From NCBI GenBank assembly GCA_965242915.1, contig CBDETN010000022.1:1-64000 (forward strand): 64,000 nucleotides of DNA, written 5' to 3'. The translations under genes and the position numbers were made by a program. The notes beneath the pieces are model-generated. The model did not search any database. It had not been told where the DNA came from and worked only from the letters and a program-made list of their open reading frames with translations. How positions within the stretch are numbered: the stretch's first letter is position 1; the number at the start of each line of letters is the position of its first letter. Source of the DNA: CAJXII01 sp965242915 (lineage in GTDB: Bacteria; Campylobacterota; Campylobacteria; Campylobacterales; Arcobacteraceae). Shown here piece by piece: positions 1-9,135 of this stretch.

Positions 1-1
1 T

Positions 2-1246
2 GCTTGGCAGCCAATTAATAAATCAGATATGATTTTAAAGCCAGTTGTAGAAACAGCATTTATGGATCCGTTTACAGCTGATAGTACAGTTATCGTTATT
101 TGTAATGTTTATGATATCTATAAAGAGGAGTTGTATGCTAAATGTCCAAGAAGTATCGCTGCAAAATCATTAGAGTATTTAGCTGAAGCTAATGTTGGTG
201 ATGTTGCTTACTTTGGTCCTGAAAATGAATTCTTTATTTTTGAAGATGTAAGACTTAAAGATACACCAAATGAATCATTTTATAAAGTAGATACAGAAGA
301 TGGTGAGTGGAACCATGAAACTGATTTCGAAGGTGGAAATATGGGTCATATCGCTGGAACTAAAGGTGGATATTTTCCAGTAGCACCAACTGATAAAGGT
401 GTAGATTTAAGAGCTGAGATTATGCTAATCTTAGAAGAAGTTGGTTTAGAAGTTATTCTTGGACACCATGAAGTTGCACAAGGTCAACATGAAATCGGTA
501 TTGTTTATAATACTTTAGTTGAAGCTGCTGATAATGTTCAAAAACTTAAATATGTAGTTAAGATGGTTGCACACCTAAATGGTAAAACTGCTACATTTAT
601 GCCAAAACCAATTTTTGGTGACAATGGTAACGGTATGCATGTACACCAATCAATCTGGAAAGATGGAGTAAATACATTCTATACAGAAGGTAACTACGGT
701 AACTTATCTGACAATGCTAGATATTATGCTGCTGGTATATTTAAACATGCTGCTGCTGTTGCTGCATTTACAAATGCTTCAACTAACTCTTACAAAAGAT
801 TAATTCCAGGTTACGAAGCACCAAATATTTTAACATACTCTGCTCAAAATAGATCAGCAGCTTGTAGAGTTCCTTATGGAGCTGGAGCACCTGCTACAAG
901 ATTAGAGATGAGATTCCCAGATTCTACAGCTAACCCATACTTAGCATTTGCTGCTATGATGATGGCTGGTATTGATGGTATCAAAAATAAATGGGAACCA
1001 GTTGGACCTATGGATGAAGATCTATTTGAATTATCTCTTGATGAGATTAGAGAAAAAAATATTCCTCAAATGCCTGCAACTCTAAGAGAAGCATTAGAGG
1101 GTTTGATTTCTGATCATGATTTCTTAAAACCGGTATTTAGTGATCATATGATTGATACTTATCAACATTATCAATTTGAAAGACAAGTTTGGCCTGATGA
1201 AGCTAGACCTACTGCTTTTGAGTTTAAATCAACTTATTCTTGTTAA
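2..1246 (+). CDS. glnA: Glutamine synthetase type I, 5' end outside window
   Basis: Catalyses ATP-dependent condensation of glutamate and ammonia in the cytoplasm. The reading frame is open from base 2, ahead of the ATG at 29, and the residues before that ATG (AWQPINKSD) match the family, so the window edge cuts the gene; about 414 of roughly 470 residues are present. Visible family motifs are the FGPENEFFIF segment, the ATP-site region KTATFMPKPIFGDNGNGMH, NSYKRLIPGYEAP and the RLEMRFPD segment. At the place where adenylylated enzymes carry Tyr (E. coli NLYDLP) this protein has DLFELS, Phe at 1025-1027, so regulation by adenylylation at that residue is not expected. The gene ends before a strong terminator. 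Confidence 0.97.
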   Translation, partial: AWQPINKSDMILKPVVETAFMDPFTADSTVIVICNVYDIYKEELYAKCPRSIAAKSLEYLAEANVGDVAYFGPENEFFIFEDVRLKDTPNESFYKVDTEDGEWNHETDFEGGNMGHIAGTKGGYFPVAPTDKGVDLRAEIMLILEEVGLEVILGHHEVAQGQHEIGIVYNTLVEAADNVQKLKYVVKMVAHLNGKTATFMPKPIFGDNGNGMHVHQSIWKDGVNTFYTEGNYGNLSDNARYYAAGIFKHAAAVAAFTNASTNSYKRLIPGYEAPNILTYSAQNRSAACRVPYGAGAPATRLEMRFPDSTANPYLAFAAMMMAGIDGIKNKWEPVGPMDEDLFELSLDEIREKNIPQMPATLREALEGLISDHDFLKPVFSDHMIDTYQHYQFERQVWPDEARPTAFEFKSTYSC

Positions 1247-1270
1247 TCTAAAGAGTAACAGTTCAAAAAA

Positions 1271-1298
1271 GGCAGAAGATTTCACTTCTGCCTTTTTT
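1271..1298 (+). terminator. Rho-independent terminator after glnA
   Basis: Perfect 8-bp stem GGCAGAAG / CTTCTGCC with a six-base loop, followed by six T and preceded by six A. The A and T runs let it work in both directions, so it probably also ends the convergent penicillin-binding protein gene on the minus strand. Confidence 0.93.
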
Positions 1299-1305
1299 AT
1301 TGCAT

Positions 1306-3258
1306 TTAAAACTGAACTTTATTCTTTGTACTTTGTTCAGTTTTATTTTCTATCTTTGGGATATTTGATGTTTGAGTAAAATATTCTAATCTATTATTAA
1401 CCCAACTTGTAAATACCCCTTCTGGTTTATCAAACTTTCTTTTTATTTCTGGATGAATTTCAAGCCATTTTTTATAAAAGAAAGCAAATACGGGAGCTGC
1501 GGTTCTTCCACCTGTTTCGGTTCTTCTCATTGGTTTATTATCATCATTTCCATACCATATTATAGTTTGAAGTGTTGGAGAATATCCACAAAACCAAGCA
1601 TCAATATTTTTATTTGTAGTACCTGTTTTTCCAGCTATTTCAATACCTTTTACTCTAGCATTTCGTCCAGTTCCACTTTTGACTACATTATGTAAAATAG
1701 ATGTCATTAGATATGTTTGCGCAGGAGTTGTAATATATTTCTTTTCAGGTTCAAATGTAATAGTTTGATTTGTTATATCTGTGATACTTGAGATTAGGTA
1801 AGGTTTGATTTGTACCCCATTATTAGAGAATATCGTATATTGCTCGCTTAAATCAAAAAGTGAAATTCCAAAACTTCCAAGAGCTATAGATAAATCAAAC
1901 GGTATATCTTTAAAACCATAATATTTTAGTTTTTTATGTAAAATATCAATACCTATTTCAGTTACCAAATTTATCGTTGCCAAGTTTCTTGAGTGAACCA
2001 AAGCTTCGCGCAAAGATATCAGCCCTTTAAAATCTTTTTCATAATTTCTTGGCTGCCATTTCTTTAAAATATTATTAGATGATTTATATTGATAAGTTCT
2101 GCTAATATCAACAAGATTACTGGCTGTAGAATATCCAAGATTTAATGCTACTTGATAAAGAAAAGGTTTTGCAGCACTTCCTGGTTGTCGTTTACTTTGT
2201 GTAGCTCTATTAAAAGATGATTGTAAATAATCAACCCCGCCTACTATAGTCAAAATTTTCCCACTGTTGTTTTCTAAAACTATCATAGCACCATTTAAAG
2301 TTTTTGTTGTACTTTGATTTGTATCTATATAAATATCTCGTTGTTTAATTTTTTCATAACCGTATTTTAAAGCATCTCTTGCTATTTGTTGAGCTTTTAA
2401 ATCAATTGTAAGTTTAATCTTATATCCTCCCGTTTTTAAGTCCGGTAAATTAGGTAATAATTGTTTTTTTACTACATCTACTATATAAGGAGCTTTATTT
2501 CTAGTCAAGGTATCATTATAAACTATTGGTATGTAATTTAATGCTTCGTGATAGTCAGTTTTATTTATCCAGCCAAGTTTATACATTCTTCTGATGACTT
2601 GATTTGCACGCGTTAAAGAAAATTTTAAATTCTTTGTAGGGTCATAAAAACTAGGTGCTCGAGGAAGTCCTACAAGTATAGCAATCTCTTTTAAATGAAG
2701 TTCTCCTAAATGCTTATGAAAATATCCCAATGATGCTGTTTTAATACCGTAATATCCATGACCAAAATAAACATGATTTAAATATCGTTCGATTATCTCT
2801 TCTTTACTGAGTAAGCTTTCAAGTCGAAGAGATAATAACACCTCTTTTATTTTTCGTATTATTTTTTTATCTCTGGTTAAAACCATAGTCTTAACCAGCT
2901 GTTGAGTTAATGTACTGGCTCCTTCAACTAGTTTCATCGCTTTTATATCTTTAATAATTGCACGACCAATTGCTTCTGTATTAATACCGTTATGTTCAAA
3001 ATACTGTGTATCTTCAATAGCAACCAAGCTTTCTATAACTCTGGCAGGTATATCTTGAAAGTTTACATAAAATCTATGTTCTTTATCAAATAAATTAGCT
3101 ACTAAATTCCCATATTTATCAAAAATTTGTGTTGTTAATCTTGGTTTATAATCAACAATTCTTTGTACATCAAAACGAATTTGAGAATATAAAAATATTA
3201 ACCATATAAAAACACCAAGGGTTATAAAAGCTGTAAATAATAATAATTTTCTGATCAT
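1306..3258 (-). CDS. Class A penicillin-binding protein (PBP1A-like)
   Basis: Bifunctional peptidoglycan glycosyltransferase and transpeptidase at the inner membrane. An N-terminal membrane anchor (about residues 4-24) is followed by the GT51 domain with EDTQYFEHNG near residue 82 and GASTLTQQLVK near 113, then the transpeptidase domain with SxxK as SAAK in the second half, SxN as SRN, and KTGT near residue 550. The 650-residue length is normal. Its ATG overlaps the stop of the upstream ABC ATPase gene by four bases (ATGA), so the two are translationally coupled. The C-terminal 40 residues are polar and low complexity. Confidence 0.95.
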   Translation of the reverse strand: MIRKLLLFTAFITLGVFIWLIFLYSQIRFDVQRIVDYKPRLTTQIFDKYGNLVANLFDKEHRFYVNFQDIPARVIESLVAIEDTQYFEHNGINTEAIGRAIIKDIKAMKLVEGASTLTQQLVKTMVLTRDKKIIRKIKEVLLSLRLESLLSKEEIIERYLNHVYFGHGYYGIKTASLGYFHKHLGELHLKEIAILVGLPRAPSFYDPTKNLKFSLTRANQVIRRMYKLGWINKTDYHEALNYIPIVYNDTLTRNKAPYIVDVVKKQLLPNLPDLKTGGYKIKLTIDLKAQQIARDALKYGYEKIKQRDIYIDTNQSTTKTLNGAMIVLENNSGKILTIVGGVDYLQSSFNRATQSKRQPGSAAKPFLYQVALNLGYSTASNLVDISRTYQYKSSNNILKKWQPRNYEKDFKGLISLREALVHSRNLATINLVTEIGIDILHKKLKYYGFKDIPFDLSIALGSFGISLFDLSEQYTIFSNNGVQIKPYLISSITDITNQTITFEPEKKYITTPAQTYLMTSILHNVVKSGTGRNARVKGIEIAGKTGTTNKNIDAWFCGYSPTLQTIIWYGNDDNKPMRRTETGGRTAAPVFAFFYKKWLEIHPEIKRKFDKPEGVFTSWVNNRLEYFTQTSNIPKIENKTEQSTKNKVQF

Positions 3259-3977
3259 ACTCTAAATTTCCTATTGTTAAATCCACTAGAAATAAGTTGT
3301 TTTGTATATTTTTCTTTAGGATTATTTAATATATCTTGAGTTAATCCAGTCTCTACAATAGCACCATTTTTTAAAATAACCATTTTCTCACACAAGTTTT
3401 TTGCGGATAAAATATCATGCGTAACAAACACCATCAATATATTTAAATTTTTTTGCAATGATATTAAAAGATTTAAAACTGTCTCTTTGCTTTTTGCATC
3501 AAGAGCTGTTGTAGGCTCATCAAGTAAAAGTAATTTAGGGCTGACGCTCAAAGCAATTGCGATTACTACTCTTTGTAATTGTCCTCCACTTAATTGGCTT
3601 GGAAATCTATCCAAAATCCATTCTTCTAATCCTACTAGTTTTAACATCTCAATTTTTTTATTATTGTCACAAAAAAATTGTTTATTTATTTTGGTTAACG
3701 GACTAAGTGATGTAAATGGATTTTGTGGAATAAATCCAATATTTTGTGCAGTTAATTCGAAATCACTTTCATAGTTAAAACTTGATTCTAGATTTTGTGG
3801 TATTAATTGTAAAATAGCCTTTAGTGTCAATGATTTACCACTTCCGCTTTGCCCAACCAATGCTATTGTAGAATCAATAATCAAAGGTTGCTGTATATTT
3901 TTATATAAATTTACTAAAATATTTTCAGAAGGGACAACTTCTTTAATAGTTAAATTATTAACCAAAAGTCTAGGCAT
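3255..3977 (-). CDS. ABC transporter ATP-binding protein, orphan
   Basis: Nucleotide-binding subunit of an ABC system with Walker A GQSGSGKS, Q-loop, signature LSGGQLQR and Walker B LLLLDEPTTALD followed by the H-loop THD. The sequence type is closest to the peptide/nickel (Dpp/Opp/Nik) class, judging from the motif surroundings. No permease or binding-protein gene lies beside it; its neighbours are a response regulator upstream and the PBP gene, which it overlaps. At 240 residues it is shorter than typical DppD/OppD (about 320), lacking the C-terminal oligopeptide extension. The substrate is unknown. Confidence 0.85.
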   Translation of the reverse strand: MPRLLVNNLTIKEVVPSENILVNLYKNIQQPLIIDSTIALVGQSGSGKSLTLKAILQLIPQNLESSFNYESDFELTAQNIGFIPQNPFTSLSPLTKINKQFFCDNNKKIEMLKLVGLEEWILDRFPSQLSGGQLQRVVIAIALSVSPKLLLLDEPTTALDAKSKETVLNLLISLQKNLNILMVFVTHDILSAKNLCEKMVILKNGAIVETGLTQDILNNPKEKYTKQLISSGFNNRKFRV

Positions 3978-3983
3978 AAGAGT

Positions 3984-4361
3984 CTATCGTGTCAGATTGT
4001 AGATATGTTCTAGTAACTTATCAAATTTTATTGGTTTTTCTAATATAATATTAGCTTTAGATGTCGCTTTGATAATTTTTCCATGACCAGAAACAACAAT
4101 GATAGGAATTTTTGGATTGATTCCTCTTATGGCTTCAATCATCTCGTTGCCATTCATATTTGGCATACGAATATCAGATATAATAATATCCGGCTGTTCT
4201 TCTTTAAATTGTTTGAGTCCGTCTTCTCCATCAACAGCTGATCTTGTAGCTTTAAAAATTTTGCCAAAAGTTGTTGACATAATCTCTCTTATGTCATCCC
4301 CGTCTTCAACAATTAGCACATTTAATGTTTTTATCTCATTAATTATATCTAAAGGGTTCAT
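3984..4361 (-). CDS. CheY-like single-domain response regulator
   Basis: A stand-alone receiver domain of 125 residues. The acidic pair lies in VEDGDD, the phosphoacceptor Asp in IIISDIRMPN, the Ser switch residue in VVSGHG and the conserved Lys in LEKPIKF, so it should be phosphorylatable. There is no output domain, so it presumably acts by protein contact. It sits six bases upstream of the ABC ATPase gene and eight bases downstream of gpmI, in what looks like one minus-strand operon. No cognate kinase is nearby. Confidence 0.92.
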   Translation of the reverse strand: MNPLDIINEIKTLNVLIVEDGDDIREIMSTTFGKIFKATRSAVDGEDGLKQFKEEQPDIIISDIRMPNMNGNEMIEAIRGINPKIPIIVVSGHGKIIKATSKANIILEKPIKFDKLLEHIYNLTR

Positions 4362-4369
4362 TATTTTCC

Positions 4370-5884
4370 TTATATAAGTGGTTCATCCATCTCTAATGGT
4401 ATTATAAGATTCATTAGCTTTAGAACAGTTGGCGCAATATTATTTAATCCGCCATCTTTAACTTCTGTTACATTTGGTGCAACTATAAAACAATATACAT
4501 CTCCAACAGTATGATTTGTTAAAGTTTTGCCATTGTCATCTTTCATTTTTTCACAATTTCCATGGTCACTTGTAATTAGTACATTATAATTTTGCTCTTT
4601 TGCGGACTTTAAAATCAATCCTAATTGTTCATCAACACACTCAACAGCTTTAATACCAGCTTCTAAATTTCCCGTATGACCTACCATATCGCCGTTTGCA
4701 AAGTTTACAACGATAAAGTCTTCCTTCTTATCCATAGCATTTAAAACGGCAACTCCTACTTGAGGTGCTGACATTTCAGGCTGTAAATCATATGTTGCCA
4801 CATCAGGAGAAGGGATAAGCACTCGTTTTTCACCCTTAAGCTCATCTTCTATACCACCATTAAAGAAAAATGTTACATGTGCATATTTTTCAGTTTCTGC
4901 TGTATGTAGTTGAGATAATCCGGCATTTGAGATTACATCTCCCAAAGTATTTTCAGGCGCTGCTTTTGGAAACATAACAGGCAATGGTAAATTTTTATCA
5001 TATTGTGTTATTGTTGCAATATTTAACTTTAGTTTTTTAGTTTTAAACTCATTAAAATTAGGATTTGAAATTGCATTAGAAATCTCTCTAAATCTATCAC
5101 TTCTAAAGTTACAAAATATAACTCCGTCATTTTCTTTTATTCCATCATATCCCTCAAAAGCAACAGGCTCAATAAATTCATCAAATATATTATTGTTGTA
5201 TTGAGTATCAACATAATCTAAAATTGAACCTTGTTCCCACTCTCCTGGGTGGGATGAAATTCCGCAGATACGAGGACAATGCATACCATTAACAATAACA
5301 TCATAACCTTTTTGAACTCTATCCCATCTATTATCTCTGTCCATAGTATAGTATCGTCCGGAAATTGTAGCAATCTTTATATCATTATTACAAATATCAA
5401 GGAGTTTCCGAATATATTGTTTGGCACTATCTGGTGCTACATCTCTGCCGTCTGTTATGATATGAATAAAAACTTTTTTACCACTTGAAGCACTTAATTT
5501 GGCTAAAGCAATGATATGATTAATATGAGAATGAACTCCACCGTCGCTAACTAATCCCAAAAGATGAATATTTTCTGATTTTTCAAGTGTGTTTTTCAAA
5601 ATATCATTATCTTTTAAAGTATCTTTAGCAATAGCCATATTGATTTTTACTAAATCTTGATATAAAATCCTACCGCTGCCAATAGTCATATGCCCAACTT
5701 CACTATTCCCCATTTGTCCATCAGGAAGCCCTACAGATAAACCATAAGTTTTAATTAAAGAGTTTGGTGCATTTTCAAATAGATAATCATAAGTTGGTTT
5801 TTTTGCTTGACAAAATGCATTAAATTTACAAGAATCATTGTGACCAATACCATCTGTAATAATTAATATTGTTTTATTTATCAT
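4370..5884 (-). CDS. gpmI: 2,3-bisphosphoglycerate-independent phosphoglycerate mutase
   Basis: Interconverts 3- and 2-phosphoglycerate in glycolysis and gluconeogenesis with two Mn ions. The phospho-serine nucleophile is Ser61 in MGNSEVGH; the metal ligands are visible as Asp11 in ITDGIG, in VNFANGDMVGHTG and in ITSDHGNCEKM. The 504-residue length is normal. It starts the minus-strand run and is divergent from mraY, with 66 bases between the two start codons. Confidence 0.97.
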   Translation of the reverse strand: MINKTILIITDGIGHNDSCKFNAFCQAKKPTYDYLFENAPNSLIKTYGLSVGLPDGQMGNSEVGHMTIGSGRILYQDLVKINMAIAKDTLKDNDILKNTLEKSENIHLLGLVSDGGVHSHINHIIALAKLSASSGKKVFIHIITDGRDVAPDSAKQYIRKLLDICNNDIKIATISGRYYTMDRDNRWDRVQKGYDVIVNGMHCPRICGISSHPGEWEQGSILDYVDTQYNNNIFDEFIEPVAFEGYDGIKENDGVIFCNFRSDRFREISNAISNPNFNEFKTKKLKLNIATITQYDKNLPLPVMFPKAAPENTLGDVISNAGLSQLHTAETEKYAHVTFFFNGGIEDELKGEKRVLIPSPDVATYDLQPEMSAPQVGVAVLNAMDKKEDFIVVNFANGDMVGHTGNLEAGIKAVECVDEQLGLILKSAKEQNYNVLITSDHGNCEKMKDDNGKTLTNHTVGDVYCFIVAPNVTEVKDGGLNNIAPTVLKLMNLIIPLEMDEPLI

Positions 5885-5913
5885 TATATTTTTTACCTTA
5901 ATAATCTTTTTGT

Positions 5914-5919
5914 TATAAT
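5914..5919 (+). promoter_or_regulatory. -10 box of the mraY-murD promoter
   Basis: TATAAT at 32 bases upstream of the mraY start, in the short divergent region with gpmI. No clear -35 is seen, as is common in Campylobacterota. Confidence 0.6.
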
Positions 5920-5950
5920 GCGGTTATTATAACGAAAATAAGGTTCAAAA

Positions 5951-7012
5951 TTGTTTTACTGGTTTTATAGACATTTAGATATTAATATATTTCAGTACAT
6001 CTCTATTAGAGCTGGAATTGGATTTTTTGTAGCATTTTTTTTAACGATGTATTTAATGCCAAGATTCATTAAATGGGCTCAAAACAAAAAGAATAGTCAG
6101 CCTATTTATGAGTTAGCTCCCAAATCGCATAAACAAAAAGCAGGAACGCCTACAATGGGTGGAATTGTATTTGTATTTACAACTTTAACTGCAACTTTAT
6201 TAACAGCAAAATTAAATAATCCATATATAGTCGGTGCATTATTAATTATTGGATTATTTTCGCTTATTGGTATCAAAGATGATTTAGCAAAAATATCAAG
6301 TAATAAAAATGATGCCGGATTATCAGCAAAAATGAAATTAGTTTATCAAATTATAGTATCTTTTATTGTTGTCGGTGTTTTATTTTATGCTAATCATACT
6401 ACAACTTTATTTGTTCCATTTTATAAATATGCTTTATTTGATATGAAACTTTTTGCTGTAGTATTTTGGGTACTTGTTTTAGTAGCAGCTTCAAATGCAG
6501 TTAACTTAACTGATGGTCTAGATGGATTAGCTGTCGTTCCGTCCATTATCTCATTTTTTACTTTGTCATTAATAGTATATATTACCGGGCATGCTATTAT
6601 CAGTGGATATTTATTATTGCCAAATATAAAACTCGTAGGTGAATTAGCTATTGTTGGGGCTAGCTTTATAGGTGCTTTAATTGCATTTCTTTGGTACAAC
6701 TCTCATCCTGCACAAGTATTTATGGGAGATAGCGGAAGTTTGGCAATTGGCGGATTTATGGGATATATGGCAATTGTTGCTAAAAGTGAAATTTTATTGG
6801 TTATTATTGGTTTTATATTTGTTTTAGAAACAGTTTCTGTTATTTTACAAGTTGGCAGTTATAAATTACGGCAAAAAAGAGTTTTTCTAATGGCACCTAT
6901 TCATCATCATTTTGAAGAAAAAGGCTGGCATGAAAATAAGATAATTGTTCGATTTTGGATAGTTGCATTTATGTCAAACTTATTAGCAATTTTGAGTTTA
7001 AAGATAAGATAG
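5951..7012 (+). CDS. mraY: Phospho-N-acetylmuramoyl-pentapeptide transferase
   Basis: Makes lipid I from UDP-MurNAc-pentapeptide and undecaprenyl phosphate in the inner membrane. About ten hydrophobic segments are seen, with the catalytic signatures KDDLAKI, NAVNLTDGLDGLA, FMGDSGS and the His-rich APIHHHFEEKGW. A TTG start is chosen because it gives the expected N-terminus at normal length (353 residues) and lies behind an AAGG-type site. The stop overlaps a GTG that opens the odd insert before murD. Confidence 0.96.
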   Translation: MFYWFYRHLDINIFQYISIRAGIGFFVAFFLTMYLMPRFIKWAQNKKNSQPIYELAPKSHKQKAGTPTMGGIVFVFTTLTATLLTAKLNNPYIVGALLIIGLFSLIGIKDDLAKISSNKNDAGLSAKMKLVYQIIVSFIVVGVLFYANHTTTLFVPFYKYALFDMKLFAVVFWVLVLVAASNAVNLTDGLDGLAVVPSIISFFTLSLIVYITGHAIISGYLLLPNIKLVGELAIVGASFIGALIAFLWYNSHPAQVFMGDSGSLAIGGFMGYMAIVAKSEILLVIIGFIFVLETVSVILQVGSYKLRQKRVFLMAPIHHHFEEKGWHENKIIVRFWIVAFMSNLLAILSLKIR

Positions 7013-7190
7013 TGAGAATACTAGGCAAATTTTCGTTAATAAAAAGTGAACTGCTTCACTTTTTTAGTAAAATTTGGACTTTTTCTTGTAAACTAAGAGT
7101 TTACGAAAAAGGCTGGTGTGAACTAGAAGCTTTGCTTCGTATCAATCGTATTGAGCGAAGTGAAATAGATTGTTGTGAGAAAATAATATA
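7012..7190 (+). repeat. Insert between mraY and murD with duplicated murD 5' end
   Basis: The mraY stop overlaps a GTG that begins an open frame of 59 codons starting VRILGKF; murD itself begins MRILGKG at 7191. The first 18 bases of the two starts agree at about 14 positions. The rest of the insert is packed with small hairpins, including AAAAGTGAA / TTCACTTTT at 7041-7063, GTAAAC / GTTTAC and GAAGC / GCTTC. The frame stops in TAA overlapping the murD ATG. It may be a small coupled ORF or a hairpin-type repeat inserted at the murD start; I recognise no protein family. Confidence 0.55.
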
Positions 7191-8369
7191 ATGAGAATTT
7201 TAGGAAAAGGTAAAACAGCACAAGCAATAAAAGCAGTTTATCCTGAAGCTAAAATGTATGATGATAATGATAAAGATACTTATGATATAAACAGTGATGA
7301 GCTAACAGTTGTAAGCCCAGGTATCCCGCCATATAATCAATTAGTGCAAAATACAAAAAACTTAATAAGTGAATATGACTTATTCCTAACCCCTAATCAC
7401 TATCCACTAACCACTATCCCCTATAGTATTTGGATAAGCGGTACTAACGGAAAAACTACAACAACACAAATGTTACAGCATTTATTATATGACAAAGGAA
7501 GTGTTTGTGGTGGAAATATAGGGACACCTTTAGCTAATATGGATAATGAGGCAAATATTTGGATACTTGAAACTTCATCATTTACTTTACATTATGTGAA
7601 AACAGCAAAACCAAATCTTTATATTTTATTACCAATAAGTGATGATCATCTCTCTTGGCATGGCAGTTTTGAAGAATATGAAAAATCAAAATTAAAACCT
7701 TTGGATAAATTACAAGAGGGTGAAGTTGCTTTAATACCAACAAAATATAAAGATTATCCAACAAATGGCTATAAAATCTGTTATGATGATGTAGAAACTA
7801 TAGCTAAATATTTTGATATAGATGTTGCTAAAGTAAATTTTAAAGAACCATTTTTAATGGATGCGGTACTTGCAATGGCAGCACAAAAAATATTATTTGA
7901 TGAGGTTGATTATAAAAAAATAAATAATTTTAAACAAGACACTCACAAACTTGAAGAGTTTAAAGATAAACAGGGGCGAGTTTGGGTAGATGACAGTAAA
8001 GCTACAAATATTGATGCAACAATACAGGCACTCAAAAGCTACAAAGACAAAAAAATATATCTTATTTTAGGTGGAGATGATAAGGGTGCAGATATAAAAC
8101 CTTTATTTGAAGAATTAAAAAAATATAATGTAGAAATTTTTGCCATCGGAAGTAATTTTGAAAAAATAAACAACTTATCAACTCAATATAATATAAAGTG
8201 TAATATATTAATGGAGTTAAAGTCAGCAATAATTCAGATTTCAGAGGAGTTAACACTTGATAATTTCTGCTTGGCACTTCTTTCTCCAGCTGCCTCATCT
8301 CTTGATCAATTTAGCTCTTATAAACAAAGAGGAGAAATGTTTAAAGAAGTTGTTCTGTCTTTAAGGTAG
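7191..8369 (+). CDS. murD: UDP-N-acetylmuramoylalanine--D-glutamate ligase
   Basis: Adds D-Glu to UDP-MurNAc-Ala in the cytoplasm. The ATP loop is GTNGKTTTTQM near residue 84, followed by the GNIGTP segment, ETSSF, and the C-terminal WVDDSKATNIDA and ILGGDDKGAD motifs. At 392 residues it is at the short end of the family, as in other Campylobacterota. The ATG overlaps the stop of the preceding small frame (TAATG), so translation is probably coupled through the insert rather than directly from mraY. Confidence 0.95.
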   Translation: MRILGKGKTAQAIKAVYPEAKMYDDNDKDTYDINSDELTVVSPGIPPYNQLVQNTKNLISEYDLFLTPNHYPLTTIPYSIWISGTNGKTTTTQMLQHLLYDKGSVCGGNIGTPLANMDNEANIWILETSSFTLHYVKTAKPNLYILLPISDDHLSWHGSFEEYEKSKLKPLDKLQEGEVALIPTKYKDYPTNGYKICYDDVETIAKYFDIDVAKVNFKEPFLMDAVLAMAAQKILFDEVDYKKINNFKQDTHKLEEFKDKQGRVWVDDSKATNIDATIQALKSYKDKKIYLILGGDDKGADIKPLFEELKKYNVEIFAIGSNFEKINNLSTQYNIKCNILMELKSAIIQISEELTLDNFCLALLSPAASSLDQFSSYKQRGEMFKEVVLSLR

Positions 8370-8417
8370 ATTTAATTTAGATTCTTGTACAATTCCCGTC
8401 CAATTTAAGGTGATGAT

Positions 8418-8493
8418 GGCTCGGTAGCTCAGTCGGTAGAGCAAAGGACTGAAAATCCTTGTGTCGGCAGTTCGATTCTGTCCCGCGCCACCA
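8418..8493 (+). tRNA. tRNA-Phe(GAA)
   Basis: Full cloverleaf with CCA encoded; anticodon GAA in loop CTGAAAA, D stem GCTC/GAGC, T loop TTCGATT. The acceptor stem GGCTCGG / CCGCGCC has one U-C mismatch at pair 4:69. It lies 48 bases after murD and begins the tRNA cluster. Confidence 0.95.
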
Positions 8494-8507
8494 CTTAAAT
8501 TGTAAAT

Positions 8508-8583
8508 GCTTCAGTAGCTCAGCTGGTAGAGCAGCTGATTTGTAATCAGCAGGTCGTAGGTTCAAGTCCTATCTGAAGCTCCA
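8508..8583 (+). tRNA. tRNA-Thr(TGT)
   Basis: Cloverleaf with fully paired acceptor GCTTCAG / CTGAAGC, anticodon TGT in TTTGTAA and CCA encoded. First of the Thr-Tyr-Gly-Thr-tuf order that is conserved even in E. coli (thrU-tyrU-glyT-thrT-tufB). Confidence 0.96.
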
Positions 8584-8653
8584 TTTGCGAATAGCAAAAT
8601 GTAGATATTTATGTGTTAATCTTAAAAAGATCAGTGCTTTTACCAGTGTTAAC

Positions 8654-8738
8654 GGTGGGATTGGAGAGTGGTCAAATCCTTCGGATTGTAAATCCGACGC
8701 CTTAGGCTTCGAAGGTTCAAATCCTTCTCCCACCACCA
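8654..8738 (+). tRNA. tRNA-Tyr(GTA)
   Basis: Class II tRNA of 85 nt with a long variable arm, anticodon GTA, acceptor GGTGGGA / TCCCACC and encoded CCA. Confidence 0.96.
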
Positions 8739-8749
8739 CTTTAATAGAT

Positions 8750-8826
8750 GCGGGTGTAGCTCAGTTGGCTAGAGCCTCTGCCTTCCAAGCAGATTGTCGC
8801 GCGTTCGAGTCGCGTCACCCGCTCCA
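8750..8826 (+). tRNA. tRNA-Gly(TCC)
   Basis: Cloverleaf of 77 nt, acceptor GCGGGTG / CACCCGC, anticodon TCC in CTTCCAA, CCA encoded. Eleven bases after tRNA-Tyr. Confidence 0.96.
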
Positions 8827-8951
8827 TTATATTATTTAACTGGGAGCTGAGTTTATTACACGATACTTTATTTGTATAGTACACTCTATTTTATATTTTA
8901 TGAAACTCCTTAGTATTTTTATTATTGTTACAATTAATATTGGGTTAATAA

Positions 8952-9026
<75 letters not shown>

Positions 9027-9037
9027 CTGAAGAGGAA

Positions 9038-9094
9038 ACAACTAAAGTTGTAGCCCTTTGAATAGATATTCCATTGGAGTATCTACTCAGAGGG
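9038..9094 (+). promoter_or_regulatory. Structured leader of tuf
   Basis: Two hairpins lie between tRNA-Thr and tuf: ACAAC taaa GTTGT (9038-9051), and a longer interrupted stem in which CCCTTTG, TAGATA and TCC (9054-9072) pair with GGA, TATCTA and CAGAGGG (9076-9094). Probably an RNA processing or regulatory leader on the tRNA-tuf transcript. Confidence 0.5.
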
Positions 9095-9135
9095 AAACCA
9101 AGAAGAAAAAACTAGATTACAAAAAGGAAAAAAGA

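Noticed and set aside
1453..1695. Plus-strand open frame opposite the penicillin-binding protein gene
   Set aside because: Shadow of the real minus-strand gene; no ribosome site or family pattern.
9058..9135. Upstream TTG extension of tuf by 26 residues
   Set aside because: It translates the leader hairpin; EF-Tu starts MAKEKFERTK with its own ribosome site.
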